Shown: one piece after another, positions 17,452 through 26,022 of the stretch
Numbering within the stretch: the first letter of the stretch is position 1
How the letters are laid out: each line of letters starts with the position of its first letter
Source of the DNA: a virus
DNA: 64,000 bases
Reading direction: 5' to 3' (one strand)
Virus record (IMG/VR): IMGVR_UViG_3300020428_000007
Span: 1-64,000 of that record
Notes under the pieces: generated by a model
What the model saw: the letters and a program-made list of their open reading frames with translations, nothing else
The model's database searches: none
What the model was told of the DNA's origin: nothing
Made by a program: the position numbers and the translations under genes

Positions 17452-19326
17452 ATGATTAACTTTAGTAACAGATACAGAAGTGGGCCCCCTACTCAAAGTA
17501 GAAAGATAACTGCGGGTGCTACAGGCACTAAGCGCTTGTCTGACTCACAGGTGTATCAGGAAAAAGATAGCCAACGCATAGCTGCACTAGCTAAGCAAGC
17601 AGGTTTATCAAGTACCAGTGATGCTATTCCTAGCGTTACTCAAATGCCATTGAACATCGACACCGACCCTTTGATGGAAGGCATGGATTACGACTTACAT
17701 GACAAAGTTCTGTTTAATGTATATCGTGATATGTACTGGCATGACCCTGTTTGCGGATCTGCTGTAGATATGTTTAGTACTTTACCGTTCAGTGAATTTT
17801 CTATCGGCGGTGCGAATGATAAGTTCCTTGATGCTTACCGTTCTGCAATTGAAGTACTAAACTTACGTAACATATTCTCCGAAATCTCTATTGACTATAA
17901 AGTTACTGGAGGTTTCTGCGGCAGTTTGTTGCACAACAAGCAATCTAAAAAGTTTATTGACTTGATGTGTCACAGATTAGACAGCTTGGAAATCCACCAG
18001 CTATTTGCTTACGGACAAGACCCTATCATCATTCTAGAAATGGATAGAGAACTTCGTAAGACACTGCAAATGGAAAGCCCGCGTATTGAACGATTGAAGA
18101 AGAGCGTAGGTGAAGAGTTCTTTAACAAGCTAATGACTGATAGACTAGAGCTAGACCCTATCAGTACGCTATACGTGCCGCGTAGAACATTCACCCACTC
18201 TAACCCTACAAGTTACTTCAAGCGTGTACTTCCGATTTGGTTAATTGAAAAGAATCTTTATCGTGGTACATTGATTGAGTCAGGGCGTAGACAACGTGGT
18301 ATCATGCATCTTCAAATTGGTGATGGTGATCAGTGGGAGCCGGGCCCAGAAGATTTTGAAATAATCTCAAACATGTTTACCAATGCAGACGCTGACCCGA
18401 TTGGTGCTGTAGTTGCGACACGACTAGGTGTTGCCGTAGACGAGCTTAGACAAGGTGGTGACTTCTGGAAAGTTACCGACTTGTGGAACGAAACTACATT
18501 CGTTAAAATGAGGGCACTTGGTATCTCAGAAGCTTTCCTTTCTGGTGATGCATCTTACGCAAACATGGAAGGGTCTCTTACGGTCTTCGTTGAATCTATG
18601 AGAGCTTTCCGCGACAACTTAACACGCCGTATCTTCTACTCTAAAGTGTTTCCACTGGTAGCAATGATGCAAGGTTATACAATCAATAAGCGTGGTAAGA
18701 TTGTACAGAAAGAAGGTCTAATGCAGCAAGACAGCGAAGACATTCTACGTACTATGAATGATGGAAGTAAGTTATTTATACCTACTGTTCACTGGGCTAA
18801 GCAACTTAAACCAGAAGCAGATCAACAGTACATGGATATGTTACGCAGTCTTCAAGAAATGGGTGTTCCTGTTCCGCTACGTGCTATGGCGGCTGCTGGT
18901 GGATTCAACTTGGATTCGTTAATCAACAACCGCGAAGAAGACCTAGCTTTGCAGAAGCAGATTAACGACTATCAAGACGCACTATCTAAGCTTAAACCTG
19001 CTGGTGCTGATGATGGTATGGGTGGTGGCGGTGGCTTTGGATCGTTCTCGTCTACATCAAGACCTAATGGGTTCAAGAGTCGTGTACTCGATGGATACAA
19101 ACGCCAACCTAAACTGTACGAGCGTGACTTCGGTGAAGCAAGTGAGATTTATACAGTAAGTAAGTCTGGGCGCAAGAAGCAACACGTATTCAGACAAGCA
19201 GTAGCTAATGAGAAAGCTAACGATAACATAGCAAAAGCGTTACGTAGCTTAGACCCAAATGCTAAGGCAGTATCTCATTTATACCAAGCAACGTCTACGG
19301 CTAAAAAGAACAAATCTAAGAAATGA
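17452..19326 (+). CDS. Portal protein
   Basis: A 624-residue candidate for the dodecameric head-vertex channel through which the terminase pumps DNA. The early part (LHDKVLFNVYRDMYWHDPV, then CGSAVDMFSTLPF) matches the 'transition of cell/subtype' opening common to T4-like and other large-myovirus portals. A stem/wing-like region (GDQWEPGPEDFEIISNMFT) and a helical crown follow. Position right after terminase and a zinc ribbon fits. The tail is Gly-rich (GMGGGGGFGSFSS) and then basic (TAKKNKSKK). It overlaps the next gene by ATGA. The call rests on pattern and context, with no sequence search. Confidence 0.75.
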   Translation: MINFSNRYRSGPPTQSRKITAGATGTKRLSDSQVYQEKDSQRIAALAKQAGLSSTSDAIPSVTQMPLNIDTDPLMEGMDYDLHDKVLFNVYRDMYWHDPVCGSAVDMFSTLPFSEFSIGGANDKFLDAYRSAIEVLNLRNIFSEISIDYKVTGGFCGSLLHNKQSKKFIDLMCHRLDSLEIHQLFAYGQDPIIILEMDRELRKTLQMESPRIERLKKSVGEEFFNKLMTDRLELDPISTLYVPRRTFTHSNPTSYFKRVLPIWLIEKNLYRGTLIESGRRQRGIMHLQIGDGDQWEPGPEDFEIISNMFTNADADPIGAVVATRLGVAVDELRQGGDFWKVTDLWNETTFVKMRALGISEAFLSGDASYANMEGSLTVFVESMRAFRDNLTRRIFYSKVFPLVAMMQGYTINKRGKIVQKEGLMQQDSEDILRTMNDGSKLFIPTVHWAKQLKPEADQQYMDMLRSLQEMGVPVPLRAMAAAGGFNLDSLINNREEDLALQKQINDYQDALSKLKPAGADDGMGGGGGFGSFSSTSRPNGFKSRVLDGYKRQPKLYERDFGEASEIYTVSKSGRKKQHVFRQAVANEKANDNIAKALRSLDPNAKAVSHLYQATSTAKKNKSKK

Positions 19327-20267
19327 TTGAAAAGCAACTGGATACGCTAAAGACTAGACAGATACTAGGTTTGGTCTTTAGCTATCTTTTTAAACGGCAT
19401 ATTACTCGCTTGCGTCAGAGAGCGACTGAGCTTAAAAACGATTTGTTCTACCGTCCATTAGGTCGTATTACTGTAGCATACCACTCTATTTCTGATAAAC
19501 TGTTCAGTAAGATGTATGACAAAAGAATCCTTAAAAAGCCTCGTGATAGTCTGGAAGTAGAGTTTGATAGAAAAACAGATATCTGCTTCAACAAGATTCT
19601 AATACCCAAACTTCTTACTTTGTGTCAGGAAAAAGAGCAAGGCAATAGTTATATATTGGCTGTGCAAAATAGTTCACCTTGTTTCTCAGCGCTTGGCGGT
19701 TATCTCTATAAAGATTACATAAACAGAAACGAATTTGAAATATCTAATTTTCCGTATAGTAAAAGCTTTGTAGGAGGTAATGCAGTAAACTCTATTTGGT
19801 CGAAGAACCTTAAAACCTCTTTCGATAAAGATTTCGAAAAGATGATACTCGATTCTATGGATATCGATGTTCCGTATTCTATAAGCCCTAATAGTCATGC
19901 GTACTACAGTAGAGGTTTTATTAACATTGCACATTGGTTCACTGTTATAATGATGCAGAACGAACAAGTTGATTTCTTTATAGAAAGGTTCTTACGGTCT
20001 TATATGCGACTAGTACATTTAGAGCAAAGAAAGTTAAACGTATCAAGTCCTTACATTGCCAATCTTGTTAAGAAGTGGGAATCTGATTTGGTACAAGACT
20101 TTACGCTTGGTGTTACTTTGATAGGGTTGTCCGAATACGCTGTAATGTATAACTCGTTGCCTACGACTATTAGAACTCGCGTTCCAGCATTCAAGGCACG
20201 AAACAGTTATGAACGTCAAGGTGTGTATCGACCACCTATTCAGAAATTTGAGGAATTAAGACAGTGA
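19323..20267 (+). CDS. Hypothetical protein after portal
   Basis: A 314-residue protein coupled to the portal by an ATGA overlap. It is basic in its first 60 residues (YLFKRHITRLRQRATELKND) and mixed helix/strand later. A segment near residue 135 (SNFPYSKSFVGGNAVNSIW) gives no motif I recognise. In many phages the gene after the portal encodes a prohead protease, scaffold or head-completion protein, but no protease signature is visible here. Confidence 0.62.
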   Translation: MIEKQLDTLKTRQILGLVFSYLFKRHITRLRQRATELKNDLFYRPLGRITVAYHSISDKLFSKMYDKRILKKPRDSLEVEFDRKTDICFNKILIPKLLTLCQEKEQGNSYILAVQNSSPCFSALGGYLYKDYINRNEFEISNFPYSKSFVGGNAVNSIWSKNLKTSFDKDFEKMILDSMDIDVPYSISPNSHAYYSRGFINIAHWFTVIMMQNEQVDFFIERFLRSYMRLVHLEQRKLNVSSPYIANLVKKWESDLVQDFTLGVTLIGLSEYAVMYNSLPTTIRTRVPAFKARNSYERQGVYRPPIQKFEELRQ

Positions 20268-20656
20268 TATCTTTAAGTAAAGATTTAGAAAATCCTGATT
20301 TGTTTAGAGAATGGCAGGCTGCTAACCCAGACTCTGTATTTAGAATTCTTGTTCAGGAGAAAACACTACTTCAGTGCGGAATGTTAGCAACGTTTTACGT
20401 TGAAGACGATGACGTTAAGTATAGATTTGCACCTATACGGTCCTTTTCTTCTGAGATTGATTACTCAGTTTTTGACAAGTCTAAATTTGAACTAATTAAC
20501 AAGTCAACTGACATTCCTGTAGAACTCTTTCAACCGTTTGGAATGTTTCACTTGCGATTTGGTATGTGGAAGAAAGGTTACGCTACTGGCAAGTGTTTTG
20601 TAGTCGATAGTTACGATAGGTCAATTAAGCCATTTGGTATTGATTATGAATCTTAG
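20264..20656 (+). CDS. Hypothetical protein (GTG start)
   Basis: A 130-residue protein of unknown function. It begins with GTG in a GTGA overlap with the preceding stop, a normal coupled start. It is acidic and aromatic and probably folded as a small beta-rich domain (CGMLATFYVEDDDVKYRFAP). No signal peptide or metal motif. It lies in a run of five small overlapping genes after the portal. Confidence 0.6.
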   Translation: MISLSKDLENPDLFREWQAANPDSVFRILVQEKTLLQCGMLATFYVEDDDVKYRFAPIRSFSSEIDYSVFDKSKFELINKSTDIPVELFQPFGMFHLRFGMWKKGYATGKCFVVDSYDRSIKPFGIDYES

Positions 20657-20924
20657 TGCGTGGTACTCAGAAAAATTCAACAAACCCGAAAAAGACTATC
20701 TAGATGAATCGAATAAAATAGATTTGTCTATGTTAGAAATTGATCAACTGATAAAGTTTACTAAAGCCCTAGCGGATGAAGTAGGCTCAAAGCTGTACGA
20801 CCAAGAAAAAGAGTTACCAGTTAATATAGGTGACCCAGACTTTGCGTACTTATTTTATTTTACTGTGCTTGCAAGCTCTAATAAAAAGATTCTTGAGGCA
20901 TTACACAATTCAATGGAGCGATAA
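20646..20924 (+). CDS. Small hypothetical protein
   Basis: A 92-residue, acidic, helical protein of unknown function. I use ATG 20646 (MNLSAWYSEKF) rather than the in-frame TTG 20634 because neither has a strong ribosome site and ATG is the commoner start. It overlaps the end of the preceding gene by 11 bases. No known motif is visible. Confidence 0.55.
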   Translation: MNLSAWYSEKFNKPEKDYLDESNKIDLSMLEIDQLIKFTKALADEVGSKLYDQEKELPVNIGDPDFAYLFYFTVLASSNKKILEALHNSMER

Positions 20925-20926
20925 AC

Positions 20927-21370
20927 ATGTCTGACGAATTATTTTCATCATACGATTACAACCCTGAACAGACTTCACTCGTTGTACTTACTAACGACTA
21001 CGGTTTCGATTTTGTATTTTCATCATTTGAAGATTGGCTTGGCGAAGAGCGAGTTCAAGAATATCTTGATGATGAATACGATAAGTCCGAGCTTCTGGGT
21101 GATGTGTATTCTTATCTATCTCTTTTAATTACTGAATTAGCCGAATCTGATGACAGCTTCATGATGATCACTCAGTCTTTGCGTATCGGTTCAGTTCTTA
21201 TTGTTACAGTAGAGCTTTCGGCTGACGCACTTAAAGAGTTAGGTGACCAGTATTCTAACTCTAGTGAAATCGAAGCAATGGTCTTTACTGATGAAGATGA
21301 AGACGGCGTTCCTGCCGACGAAGACGATGATGAAGACGAGGAAGACGAGGAAGACGAGTGGAAGGTCTAG
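20927..21370 (+). CDS. Hypothetical protein with acidic tail
   Basis: A 147-residue protein of unknown function. The body is a mixed alpha/beta sequence. The last 30 residues are almost all Asp and Glu (for example PADEDDDEDEEDEEDEW), the kind of tail found in DNA mimics, chaperones and single-strand-binding partners. It overlaps the next gene, which starts with GTG inside this acidic region. Function cannot be assigned. Confidence 0.6.
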   Translation: MSDELFSSYDYNPEQTSLVVLTNDYGFDFVFSSFEDWLGEERVQEYLDDEYDKSELLGDVYSYLSLLITELAESDDSFMMITQSLRIGSVLIVTVELSADALKELGDQYSNSSEIEAMVFTDEDEDGVPADEDDDEDEEDEEDEWKV

Positions 21371-21672
21371 TAAGACTTTTTACTCAACAATGTCTTAGCG
21401 TTCACAACATTAGAACCAATGACAAACAGGGTATTATTACAGTTGCTTTAGTATCTGGAAACAAAGCAGATGCAGACAAGTATAAAGAATCAATCTTTTA
21501 CTCTTACGAGCAATTGTATCCTCTAGAGTATCCTAAAAACTTCATCGTAGTTTACTTAAATGGGAATCTGTTTAACGATAACTATCAATCTGTATATGAC
21601 TGGGTTTCTAGTATGATAGAATCCAAACGAATAGACAGTGACAAAGAAGTTGTCTATGGTTACGAAAAATAA
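21358..21672 (+). CDS. Small hypothetical protein (GTG start)
   Basis: A 104-residue protein starting at GTG 21358, inside the acidic tail of the upstream gene, in another frame. The repeated GAGGAAGACGAG bases that encode the acid tail double as a purine-rich ribosome site. It has alternating strand and helix (NFIVVYLNGNLFNDN), with no recognised motif. Confidence 0.55.
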   Translation: MEGLVRLFTQQCLSVHNIRTNDKQGIITVALVSGNKADADKYKESIFYSYEQLYPLEYPKNFIVVYLNGNLFNDNYQSVYDWVSSMIESKRIDSDKEVVYGYEK

Positions 21673-22174
21673 AATAGAAGCAGTGGCCCGTTGTGGCTGC
21701 TGCTTTGATTCTCCACAGCATTGTCAAATACATAATGAACCGTACGTATCGTATGGTAACACACATAATAAAAAACTACGTCACAACTCTGTAGGCTTAG
21801 ACCTCTTTCGCTCCTCTCTTAATTCCTTTCTAGACCTTCATATCTTTTCTGATAATGTTATTGTAGAGAATCCGACTAAATCGCAGTTGCGCATTCTTAA
21901 ACGTAATGTAAGAAATCTCATTGTTATTGGTACTGGTAAAAACCGAATAGGTTCAATTCCTTTCTATTCTACACATAAGCAAATTGACTATGATTCTCTA
22001 GAGCAATTCATGATGCTTCACGGTCGTGCAGGATATAGTTGGTTTAACTTATCATACGGGTCTTTTTATCAGTATGCTATGGACATTGTACACACGCCAT
22101 ATTTACCAGTGTATCGAATATTCAAATCTCAGTCTTACAGGGACACGATGTTGAATATTAAAAACTGTAAATAG
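21656..22174 (+). CDS. Hypothetical protein with Cys/His cluster near the start
   Basis: A 172-residue protein of unknown function. I use ATG 21656 with AAAGAAG upstream instead of GTG 21638. The N terminus has CGCCFDSPQHCQIH, a Cys/His group that could bind zinc. The rest is basic with no known domain. Its stop codon lies inside copy 2 of the AAACTGTAAATA motif. Confidence 0.58.
   Translation: MVTKNKIEAVARCGCCFDSPQHCQIHNEPYVSYGNTHNKKLRHNSVGLDLFRSSLNSFLDLHIFSDNVIVENPTKSQLRILKRNVRNLIVIGTGKNRIGSIPFYSTHKQIDYDSLEQFMMLHGRAGYSWFNLSYGSFYQYAMDIVHTPYLPVYRIFKSQSYRDTMLNIKNCK
22162..22173 (+). promoter_or_regulatory. Recurring motif AAACTGTAAATA (copy 2)
   Basis: Identical 12 bases to the copies at 4174 and 59185. 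It is followed by GAACTA, matching the AGAACTA that follows copy 1. It overlaps the last codons of the upstream gene and lies 33 bases before the exonuclease ATG at 22207. The conservation extends over about 18 bases between copies 1 and 2. A phage promoter is the simplest reading. Confidence 0.4.
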
Positions 22175-22206
22175 AACTATAAGAATCAAAGAAGTGAACA
22201 AACATC

Positions 22207-23292
22207 ATGCGCGAATTTGGAGCCTCTAAGAAGGCAAAGAAACAACCACAAGTCAAAGCACGACTTCCAATAGTGCATTTAATAGATGGTAACAACTGGG
22301 TTAATCGAGCTTACTACGCTACACCTGTTCTTCATACGTCAGATGGTATTCCTACCAACGGTGTGAAAGGGTTTATCAACATGGTAAACGGTCTGTATAA
22401 TCTGATTCAGTCTAAGAAACAAGTGCCTTATATTGTTATCTGTTTTGATATTCCTCGTAAAGAAACGTTTCGATATGATGTGTTTACTCAATGGGCAAAA
22501 GAAGAACCTGAATTGGTAGAAGCACTCTTTCCAAAGAAAGAAGAGCGGTCTTACAAAGGCAATCGTAAAGTAAGTGAACATACTTATGAAGACTTGCACG
22601 AGCAGATTGAAATTTGCAAAACTTTGTGCAAGATAGCTGGATTTACTGTTCTTGACGGACGAAAGATTAATCAGCCCGTTGAAGCCGATGATATTATTGG
22701 TACACTCGCTTGGAGATTGAAAGGCTGTCTTCGAATGATTCACAGTCGAGACAAAGACTTCAAGCAGTTGTTAACTAAGCACCATATTCGACTATGGCAA
22801 CCTGAACAGCAAAACTCGCCAGCTAAGCTGTACACTAAGAACAACATGTACGGTCAAGACGGTCTTCACCCACATCAGTATGTAGACTATCTAATTATGG
22901 ATGGTGATAAAGTTGATAACATTGCTGGTATCCCAGGTTGTGGTGCAACTACTGCTATCAAGCTTCTTGATCGTTGGGGAAGTCTCGATAACATAATTGA
23001 AAAGCACGGTCGCATTACAGGCCACCCAGATAGAAAAGTAGCACTTACTGCTGCTGGTGTTCCACAGCCTGTAAAGATTGTGAACGAGAAAGGAAAGAGA
23101 GTAGATCATCCTACTTTGAAAGAACCTGTTCCTTGTCCCAATTTCGAAGTAAGTAGAAAGCTTGCTAAAATTAAAACAGACGTTAAGAATGTTCCACTTT
23201 CTCTTAGCAAGTTGAAAATGGGTAAGCCTGACAACGAGGCACTAAAGCGTTGGAAAGAAGACTTAGAGTTTAATCAATTGTTTTGGGTTTAA
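22207..23292 (+). CDS. 5'-3' exonuclease / flap endonuclease (FEN family)
   Basis: Metal-dependent nuclease that removes RNA primers and 5' flaps during replication; 361 residues. PIN-like core motifs appear in order: VHLIDGNNWVNRAYYA, VICFDIPRKETFR, YKGNRK (the arch basic motif), VEADDIIGTLAW and RMIHSRDKDFKQLL. A helix-three-turn-helix follows, MDGDKVDNIAGIPGCG, with GATTAIKLL. The acidic residues are all present. There is no polymerase domain, so it resembles free-standing T4 RNase H/T5 FEN type enzymes. About 20 basic residues precede the core. The gene follows a copy of the AAACTGTAAATA motif. Confidence 0.9.
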   Translation: MREFGASKKAKKQPQVKARLPIVHLIDGNNWVNRAYYATPVLHTSDGIPTNGVKGFINMVNGLYNLIQSKKQVPYIVICFDIPRKETFRYDVFTQWAKEEPELVEALFPKKEERSYKGNRKVSEHTYEDLHEQIEICKTLCKIAGFTVLDGRKINQPVEADDIIGTLAWRLKGCLRMIHSRDKDFKQLLTKHHIRLWQPEQQNSPAKLYTKNNMYGQDGLHPHQYVDYLIMDGDKVDNIAGIPGCGATTAIKLLDRWGSLDNIIEKHGRITGHPDRKVALTAAGVPQPVKIVNEKGKRVDHPTLKEPVPCPNFEVSRKLAKIKTDVKNVPLSLSKLKMGKPDNEALKRWKEDLEFNQLFWV

Positions 23293-23293
23293 A

Positions 23294-23938
23294 ATGTATT
23301 TCATAGAATTAGCAAAAGAAAACAACTATCTATCAACAGCACTGCAATTCGATTTCGATAAAGACCTAGTTAAGCGATTACGCGAGAATTATAAATACTT
23401 TGAAAGAGATACTGGTGGTCTTGCTGCTGAGGGTGACGAAGGCGATAGAGAAGATTTTTCTATTCGCAGAGTAGATATGTACAGCTTCGATTTCAACTCA
23501 GAAGATTTCGAAGGGGTGTCTGACGGTTCTGAAAAGCAACAAGAAATTCAAGAGCTTATTGGTGAAGTCCATGCAGAGCTTGAAGAGGTTATAGAAGCTG
23601 CAAACAAGTACTTCGAATTTGACCTGTATGGTATTGAAGAGACTATCAATCTACTACATTACCATAACGCTGATAACACTGTTCCCGGTCACTATGTAGG
23701 TCATAATGACATTGGTGAAGGTTCAATCAGTCGTCGTAAGCTTACTGTTATTGTACAACTGTCTGACGAGTCCGAATACGACGGTTGTACTTTGAATATA
23801 AGCGCTTATGGTGACGCAGACAAAAGCATTGGTAACGTTATTGTATTTCCATCTTACTTGGAACATTCCGTAAGTCCTATCGAGCGTGGTGAAAGATTTT
23901 GTCTTAACGTATGGGTTCACGGACCTACTTTTAGATAA
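23294..23938 (+). CDS. 2-oxoglutarate/Fe(II)-dependent oxygenase
   Basis: Hydroxylase-type enzyme that uses 2-oxoglutarate, O2 and Fe(II); 214 residues. The jelly-roll C-terminal half has the iron triad HxD...H: GHNDIGEG (His137, Asp139) and YLEHSVSP (His191). GERFCLNVWVHGP gives the Arg (about 201) that binds the 2-oxoglutarate carboxylate. The pattern matches prolyl-4-hydroxylase/PKHD-like proteins, common in marine phages. The substrate is unknown. Candidates are protein prolines, including the phage's own collagen-like fibres, or nucleic acids. The N-terminal 80 residues are acidic and unmatched. It starts one base after the exonuclease stop. Confidence 0.82.
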   Translation: MYFIELAKENNYLSTALQFDFDKDLVKRLRENYKYFERDTGGLAAEGDEGDREDFSIRRVDMYSFDFNSEDFEGVSDGSEKQQEIQELIGEVHAELEEVIEAANKYFEFDLYGIEETINLLHYHNADNTVPGHYVGHNDIGEGSISRRKLTVIVQLSDESEYDGCTLNISAYGDADKSIGNVIVFPSYLEHSVSPIERGERFCLNVWVHGPTFR

Positions 23939-23950
23939 GAGGAAATAGAT

Positions 23951-24208
23951 ATGTCTAAAGCAGATACCAATTATGTTCAAGGCATTATCGCTTTATGTTT
24001 ATTTATTGGTTTTATTGGTTGTTTACTAGTGTGGACGCTTACTGACAGTTACTTCATGCACATGTTGTTTCCGGCTATTACAGGTATTCTACTTATTGTA
24101 AATGTGTTTATACAAGATTTAGATAGTTTAGCTAAAACAATAGATTCGTGTGTTTGGTTACTAATCACTATAGTAGTTCTTGCCTTAGTACACGGACTAA
24201 GTTATTAA
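23951..24208 (+). CDS. Small membrane protein
   Basis: An 85-residue, very hydrophobic protein with three likely transmembrane segments: GIIALCLFIGFIGCLLVWTL, then LFPAITGILLIVNVFI, then SCVWLLITIVVLALVHGL. AGGAAATAG precedes ATG. It is far from the lysis genes, so a holin role is possible but unsupported. Superinfection exclusion or another membrane effect is an alternative. Confidence 0.65.
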   Translation: MSKADTNYVQGIIALCLFIGFIGCLLVWTLTDSYFMHMLFPAITGILLIVNVFIQDLDSLAKTIDSCVWLLITIVVLALVHGLSY

Positions 24209-24230
24209 TATTCATTTAAGGAGTTTTTAA

Positions 24231-24815
24231 ATGGCATCATTAGAAAAATTGCAGTCGCTGCAAGAGTTTGGTGTAGGTTCAAAAAAGAATTATGTTGAGA
24301 CAGTGGAAGGTAATGCCTTAACTGTTTTCACTAAATACATGAAATGCCCATTTGGTATTCTTGTTACTGATACCAATCCGCATTTTGTTCCAATGATGGG
24401 AATACAGAAAGACACGTTCCGTAGTTTCCCTATGCTTCACGAGCTTAACGGACAGTTTGGTGAATGTCACTTGGTTAAAGTAGTTACCACTATTGAACCT
24501 ACTCGACCCAATCAAAAACCAATAGAGCGTGGTGGTCACGTTGCAGCACTCGTCATCCATAAAGTTCTTAAAGACAAGAAAGATAAGTCTAAAGCCTCGG
24601 ACGCCCAAGATGCACCAAAGATTTATGACTCGTTCCGCACATCAGTTGCTGGAATGCTTGAATCTGCTAAGTCTCTTGGCGTTAATATTGGTATGAATCA
24701 AATGGGTGAAGGTCGTCGATGGGATAATTTCCTCACTATTCTTAATGAAGAAGCTGAACGCATTGGATTTAATGGTCGCATTATCGCCTACAGACGAAGA
24801 CAGTCTAAGTCATGA
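24231..24815 (+). CDS. Macro-domain-like protein
   Basis: A 194-residue protein that reads like a macro domain, the fold that binds ADP-ribose and its derivatives. The start of the fold appears as VEGNALTVF and ILVTDTNPHFVPMMGIQ (about 43-59), with FRSFPML after it, comparable to 'N..g.MgaGiA..i...FP'. The second loop appears as SLGVNIGMNQMGEGRRWDNF (about 148-167), comparable to 'i.mP.iG.G..W'. Residues 112-128 are a charged, Lys-rich insertion. Possible roles are removal of ADP-ribose marks or NAD-metabolite handling against host defence. AAGGAG precedes ATG 24231. Confidence 0.5.
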   Translation: MASLEKLQSLQEFGVGSKKNYVETVEGNALTVFTKYMKCPFGILVTDTNPHFVPMMGIQKDTFRSFPMLHELNGQFGECHLVKVVTTIEPTRPNQKPIERGGHVAALVIHKVLKDKKDKSKASDAQDAPKIYDSFRTSVAGMLESAKSLGVNIGMNQMGEGRRWDNFLTILNEEAERIGFNGRIIAYRRRQSKS

Positions 24816-25414
24816 TAACAGACTTATATGAAGTGCCTGATGAAGTGGGAATTATCGACTTCCTCTTTTTAACAGGTGAGATACTTTCAGCAAGACAAAA
24901 CCAAGAAGTAAAACCTAGTGGTAAGGTAGTTACGTTCTCTTCTATTACCAAAATAATGGGAACTATAGAATGCAATGGAGCAAAGCAGAGCGTTCTATTG
25001 AATTACGTTACCAAAGTCACCCATCATCGAAAAGGTGAAGATTACATAAATCCTATTCCTAACATCTATTCAGAAAATGCTCTTACTGAATCTTTGATGG
25101 GTGATTTTGCAGGTGATTGGAATTTATCTCACTACGTCATCAGTGTGACTAACGAAGAAGAAGATACGGATACTTGCATCTTCTGCAATAGTGCATTCAT
25201 AGGTTTAGAAGATAAAGTTTCTCTACACGTTATTGAAATGATAAACCGTTTTCTTTTTGAAAAAGAAAGAATGAACGCACGTAAACAATACGAAGCTTTG
25301 AAGTTCGCTAAATGTAGTAACGGACTTGGGTTGATACCTAAAATAGAAAGCTTTGAACGAGGAAAAACTAAAAATGTCAGAATTAAAAACATGGGAGATA
25401 GCTCTTCTTCCTGA
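24812..25414 (+). CDS. Hypothetical protein
   Basis: A 200-residue protein of unknown function, coupled to the macro-like gene through an ATGA overlap. It is mixed alpha/beta with one DTCIFCNS Cys pair near residue 112. The C-terminal helix is basic (KERMNARKQYEALKFAK). No recognised domain. The last 41 bases overlap the next gene. Confidence 0.6.
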   Translation: MITDLYEVPDEVGIIDFLFLTGEILSARQNQEVKPSGKVVTFSSITKIMGTIECNGAKQSVLLNYVTKVTHHRKGEDYINPIPNIYSENALTESLMGDFAGDWNLSHYVISVTNEEEDTDTCIFCNSAFIGLEDKVSLHVIEMINRFLFEKERMNARKQYEALKFAKCSNGLGLIPKIESFERGKTKNVRIKNMGDSSSS

Positions 25415-25985
25415 CAGACGAACGCCTGAGTCTATATCGGCTGCATCTATAATCTCTTCTATATTGGAAGACAGTCTAATCGATATGTCTACGCAAAACA
25501 AAAACGGTGAAGGCATACTAACTTTTGATGTAGAAACTTTAGGTCACGAATACTTGGATTTCTTCTTCTCTTTGTTTGGTAAGAAGTTTCCTGTTACTGT
25601 TGGACGTAAGCGAAAGAACTCTGCCTATCTACAGGTATTATCTAAAATGTTATTTGGATTCGATATAATGGTTCGACTGACTTACGAAGACCACATCGAA
25701 TACTTAGTTCTTGAAGGTTTGATGTTTGAGCCTAAATTAAGTCGCGTTGATCCTAGTCGCGACTTAACGACAATCAATCTGTATGCAATTTCATCTGGAT
25801 ACCAATCAATACAAACTGCTCCAAACGATTTTATTACATTTTCGTTTGCTAATAGCAGAACGTTTTTGGAATCTGAGGTAGGTGTACCTATGGTAGAAGT
25901 ACAACTAAAAAATAAAACTATAGCCATAGATATGTTTGAACTTGTCAAAAGAAGAAAGCGTTTAATTGAAATTCTTTCTTCTTAG
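25374..25985 (+). CDS. Hypothetical protein
   Basis: A 203-residue protein of unknown function. ATG 25374 has GAGGA upstream and is preferred over the in-frame TTG 25353. The sequence is alpha/beta with a short hydrophobic stretch (LDFFFSLFGKKFPVTV) that is too mixed for a membrane helix. It ends the operon: a strong terminator starts 2 bases after its stop. Confidence 0.6.
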   Translation: MSELKTWEIALLPDRRTPESISAASIISSILEDSLIDMSTQNKNGEGILTFDVETLGHEYLDFFFSLFGKKFPVTVGRKRKNSAYLQVLSKMLFGFDIMVRLTYEDHIEYLVLEGLMFEPKLSRVDPSRDLTTINLYAISSGYQSIQTAPNDFITFSFANSRTFLESEVGVPMVEVQLKNKTIAIDMFELVKRRKRLIEILSS

Positions 25986-25986
25986 T

Positions 25987-26009
25987 AAGGTGGGGCGCTG
26001 CCCCACTTT
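25987..26009 (+). terminator. Strong GC-rich intrinsic terminator
   Basis: GTGGGGC (25990-25996) and GCCCCAC (26000-26006) form a perfect seven-pair stem with a GCT loop. It is extended by AAG/TTT pairs, so the T run forms the lower right arm. It directly follows the stop at 25985. It is the most GC-rich short stretch in this region. Confidence 0.75.
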
Positions 26010-26022
26010 AAGAGTAAATCTA

